Shown here piece by piece: positions 16,455 to 24,900 of a DNA stretch of 64,000 nucleotides. Under the pieces are notes generated by a model that had not been told where the DNA came from, did not search any database, and saw nothing but the letters and a program-made list of their open reading frames with translations. Within the stretch, counting starts at the first letter, position 1. The number at the start of each line of letters is the position of its first letter. Both the position numbers and the translations under genes were made by a program. The stretch comes from Prevotellaceae bacterium UBA3627 (lineage in GTDB: Bacteria > Bacteroidota > Bacteroidia > Bacteroidales > Bacteroidaceae). The DNA is taken from assembly GCA_002373375.1 (NCBI GenBank), contig DFLE01000001.1, positions 14,699 through 78,698 on the forward strand. The letters are read 5' to 3'.

Positions 16455-17705
16455 ATGAAGAATATATTTACATATCTGACAGTGGCGGCGATGACGCTCT
16501 TTGTGTCGTGTTCTTCCGACAGCATCATTGCTGACGGAGAGAATGTAATACTTGAGGAGGGAACCATGGCTTCCAGGCCGGCTTTGGAGAGTGGCGACGA
16601 GACGCGTGGTACTCTGTATCTTGAGAATGCCATGATGCGGTTTGATTGGAATGAGGGTGACAAGATTGCTGTCTATCCTCTGTATAAGCCGGGTACAGGT
16701 CAGGATATTGAGGCTATAGACGAGTCGCATGTGCAGGTTCTTACTTATCTCCAGAATGTTGATGGCGGCAGTGGCCTGTCCAAAGCCGAGTTCAGTCCTA
16801 ACGGCAAGAAATATGTATTGAACGTGAAGAATACCAAGGACTTCGTGGCGTGGGCACCATATCTTTCTGGCGAGGACTTTAAGGATCGGGAAATCCCTGA
16901 GTTCGGCTATACTGAAATGCCAGTCACATATGAGAACCAGATACAGTCTGCTAATGTAGAGATGGGACATTATGATCCGACAAAATCTGATGAGATGGCT
17001 CTTTTGCTGGCCTCAGAGAAAAGGGCCTCCGCTCACCTCGGCAACTATGACTACTTGTATGCACAGGCGGAGCAAGGTAATACAGGTTACACCTGCTTCG
17101 ACTTCAGCCACGTGCAGGCCACCGTGCGTTTTTATATGCAGATACCAGAGTCTGAGAATCCTCAGGTTTTCGACTCTCTCGTAATATATCATAAGTTTGA
17201 GGCTCCTGACCGTGTGGGGGTTAATTTCGTGGAGAAAGGCAAGTTCAGTCTGGAAACACAGAAAATGACTGTTTATAAGAAGACAAATAAGCTGAAACTG
17301 AAGCTCGGCACAGAGACAGAGGGCATGGACCTTATAGACCATGAAGTAGGCAGTGAGACAGAAGGTAAGTATAAATCCATATATAAGCGTGGTGACAGGT
17401 ATCTCCTCATAGCATATATGCAGATGTATCCTGTGAATATTACTTTGGATGCTATGCAGCTGCCAACCTTGTACCTCTACGGACATACAGGCACTGAGGC
17501 TGGAGGCAACCTAAAACACACCTACTATAAGGCGCGTCTGACGAAAAAGAATATAGAGGCTGGCAAGTGGTATCAGTGGGCAACCACGTTGGACGAGGAA
17601 CAGCCTATACAGTTTGAGGTGGTCAACGTGGAGGAATGGAAGGAGGATGATACTTTCTACAATACCGTTGACAAAACTGAGGGTCAGGGTACGCAGCACT
17701 GGTAA
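16455..17705 (+). CDS. Fimbrillin-family lipoprotein
   Basis: 416 residues. The signal peptide ends in a lipobox (MTLFVSC|SSDS), so the mature protein should be lipid-anchored. The N-terminal part shows the fimbrillin-like ETRGTLYLENAMMRFDWNEG and GDKIAVYP. It shares LPVTYENQ, HLGNYDYLY and CFDFSHVQATVRF with the preceding protein, so the two are paralogues. The C-terminal half is a second beta-sandwich ending in a KWYQWATTLDE strand and VEEWKEDDTF. It starts 13 bases after the upstream stop, so co-transcription is likely. The role is inferred: pilus or surface adhesin subunit. Confidence 0.78.
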   Translation: MKNIFTYLTVAAMTLFVSCSSDSIIADGENVILEEGTMASRPALESGDETRGTLYLENAMMRFDWNEGDKIAVYPLYKPGTGQDIEAIDESHVQVLTYLQNVDGGSGLSKAEFSPNGKKYVLNVKNTKDFVAWAPYLSGEDFKDREIPEFGYTEMPVTYENQIQSANVEMGHYDPTKSDEMALLLASEKRASAHLGNYDYLYAQAEQGNTGYTCFDFSHVQATVRFYMQIPESENPQVFDSLVIYHKFEAPDRVGVNFVEKGKFSLETQKMTVYKKTNKLKLKLGTETEGMDLIDHEVGSETEGKYKSIYKRGDRYLLIAYMQMYPVNITLDAMQLPTLYLYGHTGTEAGGNLKHTYYKARLTKKNIEAGKWYQWATTLDEEQPIQFEVVNVEEWKEDDTFYNTVDKTEGQGTQHW

Positions 17706-17767
17706 ATCTTGGCGGATAAGTCTTGATTGATCTTGCGGATAGATTTTGATTGATCTTGCGGACAAGT
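17704..17767. repeat. ~26-bp tandem repeat
   Basis: About two and a half copies of TTGATTGATCTTGCGGA(T/C)A follow the lipoprotein stop. The rest of the gap to 17840 is AT-rich (TTAATTATTAATT) without a promoter consensus. Confidence 0.6.
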
Positions 17768-17840
17768 ATTAACTGTTTTATCAGATAAGTATACTTTCTT
17801 GAAGTATTAATTATTAATTTTTTAATTATTAATTAACTAG

Positions 17841-19043
17841 ATGATAAGGAATATAAACATATATATAGCCGTTGTGGCTGCCCTGCTGCTGGTCGGCTGT
17901 GGCAGCGAGGAACTGCCCCTGACACACGCGGATGGTTATGGTGAGGTGTCTTTCAATGTCGGCGGTGAGGGCACACGTGCCAATGAAAGGACGTATGTGG
18001 GATATGACTATGACCGCGATCCGCATTTCATGGGTGTGTTCGGATGGTACAACCTGCTTCAGGCCACATCGCTCAGCGACAACAAGATGTTTGATAACCT
18101 TGAGCTGACAGCCACACCTGACAAGGAAACCCAGCTGATAGCATGGGATTACGAGCCTAAGCGTTACTGGTCTGAGTTTGCTGACTTCGTGAGGTTCGAC
18201 AACTTCGCCTATATGCCTTATAACCCCGGGGCTACTCTGACGAGAGATGCTAATGTATATACTCTCTCAATGCCTGTTAATTTCGGTCCGGGTACCCCAT
18301 TCTCTGTTACGGAGACGGCTCTTATGTGTAACCTGCCAGACTATAAGGCTGACCCTGATGGCGTGATTATGTTTAAGATGGATCAGGCTCTTACGGGATA
18401 CAAGCTTGTGTTCCAGTTAGGTGACAAGATGAGTGACATACGTTACTTCGTCATAAAGAGTGTTAAGGTCTATGGTCAGAACTTCGTCAGCAGCGGTACG
18501 GTGTCTCGTCAGTACACCCTTGACCCAGAAAACAGCACTACTCCTTGGACATCCGGTGATTTCGTCTGGGATCTAAATGATGATGAAGAAGACAGGTTTG
18601 ACGTGCTGCCCGCTAATGCCGTGCCTATACCATATAATGACAACAGTGCCGATGCTCCTGTGGGAGAGGATTGGACAGAATACTACAGTCAGTTGACGGA
18701 AAAGCTGACCGAGGAGAAGGATACGACCTATGGAGTGCTTCGTGTCAACAAGGTAGCTGTGCCCTGGGGAAAGCCTATATACCTGTTCCCGGCGAGAGAC
18801 TTCAATCCGGTCTTTGAGGTGACATACGATGCCGTCGTCGTCAATGAGGACGGTGATGACGTGGTGACTCGCAAGAACGTGGTAAGCACAATAGAGTTCA
18901 GCGAGGACTACTTCGAGAAGTTGAAGACTGCCGGAGCCACAGAGATGGGCAAGACACGCACAATACACGTGAAGATAGTGCCTGACCACCTCTATGTACT
19001 CGCCGATGCCGACCAGACTTTCGGCTATATCCCTGTACCGTAA
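17841..19043 (+). CDS. Fimbrillin-like lipoprotein
   Basis: 400 residues with a lipoprotein signal (IYIAVVAALLLVGC|GSEE). The N-terminal region after the lipobox reads EVSFNVGGEGTRANERTYVG, typical of fimbrillin-like proteins in which an arginine-containing segment (TRA) may be cut before assembly. Later segments (FAYMPYNPGATLTRD; MFKMDQALTGYKLVFQLGDKM) parallel the other two fimbrillin-like proteins upstream. The C-terminus is a beta-rich domain ending YVLADADQTFGYIPVP. It is third and last of the surface-protein set; the toxin-antitoxin array begins 22 bases later. Its role as an adhesin or pilus component is inferred. Confidence 0.68.
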   Translation: MIRNINIYIAVVAALLLVGCGSEELPLTHADGYGEVSFNVGGEGTRANERTYVGYDYDRDPHFMGVFGWYNLLQATSLSDNKMFDNLELTATPDKETQLIAWDYEPKRYWSEFADFVRFDNFAYMPYNPGATLTRDANVYTLSMPVNFGPGTPFSVTETALMCNLPDYKADPDGVIMFKMDQALTGYKLVFQLGDKMSDIRYFVIKSVKVYGQNFVSSGTVSRQYTLDPENSTTPWTSGDFVWDLNDDEEDRFDVLPANAVPIPYNDNSADAPVGEDWTEYYSQLTEKLTEEKDTTYGVLRVNKVAVPWGKPIYLFPARDFNPVFEVTYDAVVVNEDGDDVVTRKNVVSTIEFSEDYFEKLKTAGATEMGKTRTIHVKIVPDHLYVLADADQTFGYIPVP

Positions 19044-19064
19044 TATAGTAAACTGTAAAGCCGG

Positions 19065-19256
19065 GAAAGAAACAAATTACAATAATTATCTATAATTACG
19101 GTAGTTCGTTTCAAGTACATAAAAAAGAGATGAGGAGAGATGACATGGAAGACAATTAATGGATAATTAATGACAATTCGTGTCAAGAGATGAAGAAAAG
19201 GAGGTGAGTATGGAAAGAAACATAACATTGAGCCCGGAGGCTCTGCCTTACTGGAA
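19065..19256 (+). repeat. Toxin-antitoxin cassette leader repeat, copy 1
   Basis: About 192 bp nearly identical to 19847-20035. It runs from GAAACAAATTA through ATAATTACGGTAGTTCGTTTCAAG and the ribosome-binding site AAAGGAGGTGAGT into the first 15 codons of the antitoxin (MERNITLSPEALPYW). It begins right after the preceding gene. Confidence 0.9.
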
Positions 19257-19503
19257 CTACATAAAGAGTGCAAGTCCAAAAGTGAAGGAAGAATTGGCAT
19301 ACTTCCTCGTTCATGTCAAAGCTCCCGAAAAAGAGACGGAAAAGGACGAGAATGAGGAAGATGAGATAGAAGACCGCCTTGTGTTTCCAAAAACACGTGA
19401 GGACGAGTTGGAAATCCTACGCAGGGCATTTCGTGATGCTAAACTGCTTAAGGAAGGAAAGTTGAAGACGCGTGATTTTTGGGAGGTGATTAATGAGCTG
19501 TAA
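19210..19503 (+). CDS. Antitoxin of RelE/ParE-type module
   Basis: 97 residues from the ATG at 19210, which follows a strong ribosome-binding site (AAGGAGGTGAGT); this decides the start over the upstream in-frame ATG at 19180. The N-terminus (MERNITLSPEALPYW) is shared with the next antitoxin. The middle is highly acidic (ETEKDENEEDEIED). The C-terminus (KEGKLKTRDFWEVINEL) is shared with the orphan antitoxin at 20853. The gene overlaps the toxin gene by 11 bases, the usual type II arrangement. Function is inferred from this position and from the toxin family. Confidence 0.7.
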   Translation: MERNITLSPEALPYWNYIKSASPKVKEELAYFLVHVKAPEKETEKDENEEDEIEDRLVFPKTREDELEILRRAFRDAKLLKEGKLKTRDFWEVINEL

Positions 19504-19846
19504 GATAAGAACGTCAAATAAGTTTGACAAGGATTTGAAGAAACTGTCAAAGCGTTATAGCTCATTTCGATTAGATATAATGGAGTTGGCAACTCAGTTG
19601 GCTGAGAATCCTTTTATGGGTACAGACCTTGGAGGGGGAGCTCGCAAAGTGAGGATGCGAATACGCTCAAAAGGAAAAGGAAAGAGTGGGGGAGCAAGAG
19701 TGATAACATATACTGCAGATGTAGTGGTGCAGACGCTTGAAGGCGAGATCGTACTGCTGACAATTTATGATAAAGCAGATGTGGAGTCAATATCTGATGT
19801 AGAGATACGAAGGCTAATAGAAGATATAACAAAAGCAGATAGATAA
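19493..19846 (+). CDS. RelE/ParE-superfamily toxin
   Basis: 117 residues. KFDKDLKKLSKRYSSFRLDI near the N-terminus, then LAENPFMGTDLGGGARKVRMRI and a basic segment (RSKGKGKSGGARVITY), fit the short alpha-alpha-beta fold of RelE/ParE-type toxins. Such toxins usually cut mRNA at the ribosome or poison gyrase; which applies cannot be told. The conserved basic stretch before RVITY corresponds to the usual active-site strand. It overlaps the antitoxin stop by 11 bases. The gene is intact, and its stop abuts the next leader repeat. Confidence 0.78.
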   Translation: MSCKIRTSNKFDKDLKKLSKRYSSFRLDIMELATQLAENPFMGTDLGGGARKVRMRIRSKGKGKSGGARVITYTADVVVQTLEGEIVLLTIYDKADVESISDVEIRRLIEDITKADR

Positions 19847-20035
19847 GAAACAAATTATAATAATTATCTATAATTACGGTAGTTCGTTTCAAGTACATAA
19901 TAAAGAGATGAGGAGAGATGACATGGAAGACAATTAATGGATAATTAATGACAATTCGTGTCAAGAGAATAAAGAAAAGGAGGTGAGTATGGAAAGAAAC
20001 ATAACATTGAGTCCGGAGGCTCTGCCTTACTGGAA
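19847..20035 (+). repeat. Toxin-antitoxin cassette leader repeat, copy 2
   Basis: Starts directly after the RelE-like toxin stop, 778 bases after copy 1 (measured at GAAACAAATTA). It again extends through the AAGGAGGTGAGT site into the first 15 antitoxin codons. Confidence 0.9.
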
Positions 20036-20261
20036 TATGATAAAGGACGCAAGTCCAAAGGTAATAGATGAACTGGGATATTATATAAATACAATTCATC
20101 TATACCGGAAGATAAAGAATAGACCCAAAAGGGATTTCGATGAATTCTGTGGTATATGGGCAAGTGACTCTGAGGTGTCGGCAGATGAGTTGACAAAAGA
20201 GGTTAGAGATAGCGGCAAAGGCAAAACAACAGAAGAACTTCTGAAAATATGGGAGAGATGA
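19989..20261 (+). CDS. Antitoxin of PIN-domain module
   Basis: 90 residues from the ATG at 19989, preceded by AAAGGAGGTGAGT. Residues 1-15 match the RelE-module antitoxin (MERNITLSPEALPYW). The rest diverges and ends KGKTTEELLKIWER. Four bases separate it from the PIN toxin, so the pair is translationally linked. No DNA-binding fold is obvious by eye. It is called an antitoxin from position and shared N-terminus. Confidence 0.65.
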   Translation: MERNITLSPEALPYWNMIKDASPKVIDELGYYINTIHLYRKIKNRPKRDFDEFCGIWASDSEVSADELTKEVRDSGKGKTTEELLKIWER

Positions 20262-20265
20262 TGCG

Positions 20266-20676
20266 ATGAGTAAGAAGTATATGTTGGATAGTAATATCTG
20301 TATTGCTCTATTTCGTGGTGACATGAATGTCAGAGACAAGTTGAATGCAATGGGGAAAGAAAATTGTTTCATTCTTGATTTGACAAAATATGAAATACTC
20401 GTAGGCGCGGAAATAAGACACTTAAAGCATAACGATAACGAGATGCAGAAAGTGAAGGCGTTCTTAGAAATGATAAATATAATGCCATCGGCTCCCTATT
20501 ATGAGTATGCGGCAAAAGAAAATGCTTATTTACATTCCATAGGGAAAAAAAATGGTGATTTCATTGACTTGGTCATCGGTTGTGCTTCAGTAGTAGACAA
20601 TATGATAATGGTTACGAATAATGTGAAGCACTTCGGAAATATAAGAAATATTCGCATTGAGAGTTGGATGGATTAA
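20266..20676 (+). CDS. PIN-domain (VapC-type) toxin
   Basis: 136 residues with the acidic PIN pattern: MLDSNICIALF (Asp8), LTKYEILVGAEI, GDFIDLVIGCASV and the closing MVTNNVKHFGNI. PIN toxins are magnesium-dependent ribonucleases that cut tRNA or rRNA. The gene immediately follows its presumed antitoxin, and its stop is directly followed by leader repeat copy 3. It appears intact. Confidence 0.85.
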   Translation: MSKKYMLDSNICIALFRGDMNVRDKLNAMGKENCFILDLTKYEILVGAEIRHLKHNDNEMQKVKAFLEMINIMPSAPYYEYAAKENAYLHSIGKKNGDFIDLVIGCASVVDNMIMVTNNVKHFGNIRNIRIESWMD

Positions 20677-20813
20677 GGAAAGAAACAAATTATAATAATT
20701 ATCTATAATTACGGTAGTTCGTTTCAAGTACATAATAAAGAGATGAGGAGAGATGACATGGAAGACAATTAATGGATAATTAATGATAATTCGTGTCAAG
20801 AGAATAAAGAAAA
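20677..20813 (+). repeat. Toxin-antitoxin cassette leader repeat, copy 3
   Basis: About 137 bp matching copies 1 and 2, beginning right after the PIN toxin stop and 835 bases after copy 2. The match ends at GAGAATAAAGAAAA, just before the ribosome-binding-site region. The following antitoxin therefore has a different N-terminus. Confidence 0.9.
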
Positions 20814-20852
20814 TCAACGATAGTTTGTTTCAAAAGAGAGGAGAAATGAGAT

Positions 20853-21107
20853 ATGAATACTGTAGCGATGAATAACCTCTGGACTTACCTGCAAGGACTT
20901 AGCTTGACAGCCAAAAACAAGAAATGGTTGTCAGAACGTCTCTTAGAACCAGTTCGCGCTTCGGTGAAGGTGGCAGATGCAGACGATTCTGTTATGACAG
21001 AAGACGAGGTATGGGAAGGGATGAAGACAGGCTTTCAAGAGATGAAGTTGATAAAGAACGGAAAACTTAAAGCACGTGATGCGTGGGAGTTTATGAATGA
21101 CCTGTAA
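20853..21107 (+). CDS. Orphan antitoxin-like protein
   Basis: 84 residues. The C-terminal half (TEDEVWEGMKTGFQEMKL, then KNGKLKARDAWEFMNDL) aligns with the C-terminus of the RelE-module antitoxin at 19210. The N-terminus (MNTVAMNNLWTYLQG) is unrelated to it. No full toxin gene follows. A 17-codon remnant with the same 11-base overlap does (21097-21150). It may still neutralise the related toxin encoded at 19493; that is inference. Confidence 0.6.
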   Translation: MNTVAMNNLWTYLQGLSLTAKNKKWLSERLLEPVRASVKVADADDSVMTEDEVWEGMKTGFQEMKLIKNGKLKARDAWEFMNDL

Positions 21108-21150
21108 AATGGTTAATGTGGTTTTGAAGAATAATATAATAAACGAATAA
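21097..21150 (+). pseudogene. Decayed RelE-type toxin start
   Basis: An ATG overlaps the antitoxin stop by exactly 11 bases, as in the first cassette. It opens MTCK (atgacctgtaaaat) against MSCK (atgagctgtaagat) at 19493. The frame stops after 17 codons (MTCKMVNVVLKNNIINE). The rest of the toxin is missing, consistent with loss by deletion. Confidence 0.5.
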
Positions 21151-21157
21151 TAGAGAG

Positions 21158-21373
21158 ATGGTATCGACACAGTTAAACCCCGCACAGTTAAATGTGCTTA
21201 GCCTTATGTCGTATATCGACACGGAGCAAGAGCAGCAGGAGTTGCAGGAGATACTGCTTAACTTCTACCGTGAGAAAACGGACAAACTGCTGTCACAGTT
21301 CCAGAAGGAAAATAACATAACTCAGCAAACATTAGACGATTGGGCTGGTCAACATGAAAGGACAGAATATTAA
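21158..21373 (+). CDS. Antitoxin of second PIN module
   Basis: 71 residues, helical and glutamine/glutamate-rich (TEQEQQELQEILLNFYREKTDKLLSQFQKEN). It ends in a stop codon that overlaps the next start (TAATG). It lacks the leader repeat and resembles none of the other antitoxins here. It is called an antitoxin because it is translationally coupled to a PIN-family toxin. Confidence 0.65.
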   Translation: MVSTQLNPAQLNVLSLMSYIDTEQEQQELQEILLNFYREKTDKLLSQFQKENNITQQTLDDWAGQHERTEY

Positions 21374-21795
21374 TGAAAATAGTCTTAGACACCAATTGCT
21401 TAGTGAATGTGATAATGCCTAACTCTTATAATAATGATGTATGGAGGGCATTCCGTTTAGGGAAATATTCAATTGCTGTATCAAATGAAATACTCTTTGA
21501 GTATCATGAGATATTGACGAAGCGTTATAACGGCCTTATTGCAAATACTGTAATTAAGGAGTTGCTAGAGTCACCTAATGTGGAACGTGTGGTTCCTGCT
21601 TATCGATTTAATCTGATAACGGCAGACAAAGATGATAACAAATTTGTTGACTGTGCTATTACAGCAGGTGCTACATACATAGTAAGCAATGACAGACACT
21701 TTGAGGAACTTGACAATTACGATTTTCCTAAAGTGAATCTCTGTAAGTTGGAAGAGTTCTTGACAATGATAAGGATTAATAGACTGGAAATTTAG
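21373..21795 (+). CDS. PIN-family toxin (COG1569-like)
   Basis: 140 residues. The acidic positions of the PIN fold are visible: VLDTNCLV (Asp6), SNEILFEYHEIL, DKDDNKFVDCAITAGA and VSNDRHFEEL. This is the putative toxin type with a long C-terminal extension, distinct from the VapC-like protein at 20266. It is the last gene of the array, 155 bases before the first giant surface-protein gene. Expected role: magnesium-dependent ribonuclease. Confidence 0.82.
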   Translation: MKIVLDTNCLVNVIMPNSYNNDVWRAFRLGKYSIAVSNEILFEYHEILTKRYNGLIANTVIKELLESPNVERVVPAYRFNLITADKDDNKFVDCAITAGATYIVSNDRHFEELDNYDFPKVNLCKLEEFLTMIRINRLEI

Positions 21796-21950
21796 TATAA
21801 GGGTACATCTGTATGTTAATGTAATTATAAGAGAGCAGACAAGAGAAGCAAGAGATAGAGAATGGGATGAAAGAGAGTGTATGAGAGAGATAAGTGAAGA
21901 CTGGCTATTATTAGGATATTAACTAACACTATATAAATTTTATTTGGAAT

Positions 21951-24900
21951 ATGAAATTTATAAAATGTAACGCTATGACAAGAATAATGTCAAACAACAA
22001 GGAAACGATGAGCCTGACCAAGGACAACAGAAAACGCTCCGCTAATATGGCGCGTTTTATGGTTATGGTATTCCTCTCTCTTCTCATGACTGCCATGGGA
22101 AGATTGGATGTATTTGCAGATGATTTAAATAAGGATATAAACATCGAAGGGTATGGTGTGAAGTATCTTTATGAATTTACGACTAATACACCTCAAGTGT
22201 TGCCTACGTCTGGAGACCTTCGTTATAGGGCTGGTTTCGGCTTGCATAATTATGGAGGTGGAGGTAGATCAGCGAATGTTTCCGTAAAAGTCTCAAAGGA
22301 TGATATCCTTATTTTTCAGGAATATACCACTACTGCTGGTAAGACTGGACCATTCTTGTACAATGTAACACATGCAACGAAAGATTCAGAGTTATCCGAT
22401 AAGCTTGGGTACCAAGTATGGAAAGTTAACGAAGATGCTACTTCAATAAGTTTGTCTCTATATAGATATGGAGGTATTAGTCGAATGTTGCGTTTGCGTA
22501 AATCGGTTAATATTAATTTTGAAAAAGGAGCAGATCAGACACTAGTAGGAGATGTGCCAAGCAGCATTGTCCTTACAAAAAGCGATTCTGTTAAGATACC
22601 TGTAAATGCTACATTATATAAGACAGGGTACACGTTGACAGGTTGGACTGATGGTGTTAATAATTATAAGGTTAATGAAATATCATCTATTATAGATGAT
22701 GTTACGCTTACGCCAGTCTTACGAGCAAATACTGTTTCTCAGACAGAATCTTTAAAAATTCTTGAGTCAACATTTGAAAATGTAAAGTGGACTGAGAATG
22801 ATGCTTCTGCGGCTTATGTAAAGTCTTTAGATTTTAACGGAGAGGCTCAAGATGTTGCGTTAATTGTAAAGAATAGGACTATAACAATAGATGCGGTAAA
22901 GGGAATGAAAATAACTTTCCCAGAAGATATGGTAAGTTATTTCTCTTGTAGTGCGACTGACATTACAAAATCCGCTAATATTTGGACATACACAGCAGGT
23001 AGCAGCCCTATAACTATTTCCTATTCCGGGAATAATGCGTTATTAGCATCAATTAAAGTCGCTTATCCGATGACTGAAAGTCCTGTTATATATTCAAATA
23101 TACCAGATACTTGTAATGTTAGATTAGATGATGAATTGAAGCTTAGTATAGGAGTATATAATATTGACACAGAAAGGGGGGACACCTATCAATGGTATAA
23201 AAACTCAACGGCTTCGGTAGACGATGCTTCCATAATATCTGGTGCGACAAGTAATATTTATGTCGTTCCTACGTCTATTGAGAATAAAGGAACCAATTTC
23301 TATTTTTGTAAGGCGACAAACAGTAAAGGTTCTGTAGTTTCAAAAATATCATGTGTGACAGTTAATCCTGTTCCTGAAATCCATACTGATATAGAGAAAT
23401 TGTATGCTATAAATATTGGAGATACAAAGAGTATTTCTATCGGTGTGTATAATATGCAGCTCTCAGGCAGTACTTATCAGTGGTATAGGAATACAATTGA
23501 AAGTACAGAAAATGCAGAACCTGTAACAGGAGCTACAAGCAATACATATACTTTGCCTTCTTCTGAGGAGAATAAAGGTACTGTATATTATTATTGTATA
23601 GCAAGAAATAGTGAAGGTGCTGATACTTCTACTATTACCCGTGTCTATGTAGCGGACTATGTCATGTTTGACTTCAAGAACGGATACAACAGCTACAGCG
23701 AGAATGAGCGTACGCTCGGAACAAAAGACGGGTATATCGGATTCTCTACTCTCAAGGATCTTGCCCTGCGTACTGTAGAAGGCTTGGAGCCTATGTATGA
23801 GGTGCCTGCAAAGGCTGTGCTTTATCCTTACGAACTCTCCGGATATTTCGGTATCGCTGAATATACGGAAGGCGCAATACAAATAGTACCGGGTACTGGT
23901 CTGCAGAACAATACGAATGAGCGACCGCTCATTATTACCAACGTAAAGCCTGGTGAGGTGGTAAAGATTATAGGTCCTACGCTGAAGACCATCACCGCTC
24001 AGAGCAACAGCAACGGTGGGCGTGCCGAGTATGACATCTATGCCAATGCCGACAGTACGGTGTATAATCTGCTCGTGAAGACGGCTGGTAACCTCACGTT
24101 TACTCTGGCCAGGAGTGGTGGTACGACAATTCAGTATATCTACGTGGCAAACAGGCATCGTCCTACTGTCACCACAAGTCTTGACGGTGGGACCCGCGAG
24201 ATAGCCCGTAACTCTACCTCTACCCTGTCAATCGCGGCTACTGCCGACGACAGCAATCCTCTGACCTACCAGTGGTATCGTGCCGACAACGACACGATAC
24301 GTGGCGGAAGAGAGATAAAGGGTGCCACGGGCAGTGAGTACACCACGGTGGCTGGCGAGTCTTATTACTATTACTGCGTGGCGTTCAACAGTGTCACGGG
24401 TACGGCCGATGTGTCAAAGAAGACTACGCACGTGGAGACCACTCCAGAGTTTAGATACAAGAATAATGACGCGGCTGCGACAGGTGAACTGCCGGCAGAC
24501 CAGGTTATACCCGTCGGCGGCACTCATACCGTGGAGAAACGTAACTATCTGATGTTTAAGGACGGATACACTCTCAAGGGATGGACTGACAGTACCGTGG
24601 TTGCGGATACCCTTGTACTCACCCACCAGTTTGGCAAGGGGTACACCACTGTCAATGACCGTGTGCTCTATCCTTATTTCACGAAAAACAACCGACTGCT
24701 TGACGACATCGTTACTAATGTCATAGTAAGGTGGCCGTTCGCTACTGACAATGATGCCCCCACCGTCACATGGGATGATGAGAAGGAGCATATCTTGCCA
24801 AGTCAGGCAGTTGTTACCGACGAGAATCAGGATCTGGCAGCAAGAATCAAGAGTACGGGTTTCACCACCGGAACTGACGGTGCGACAGTGGCCGCAGGGA

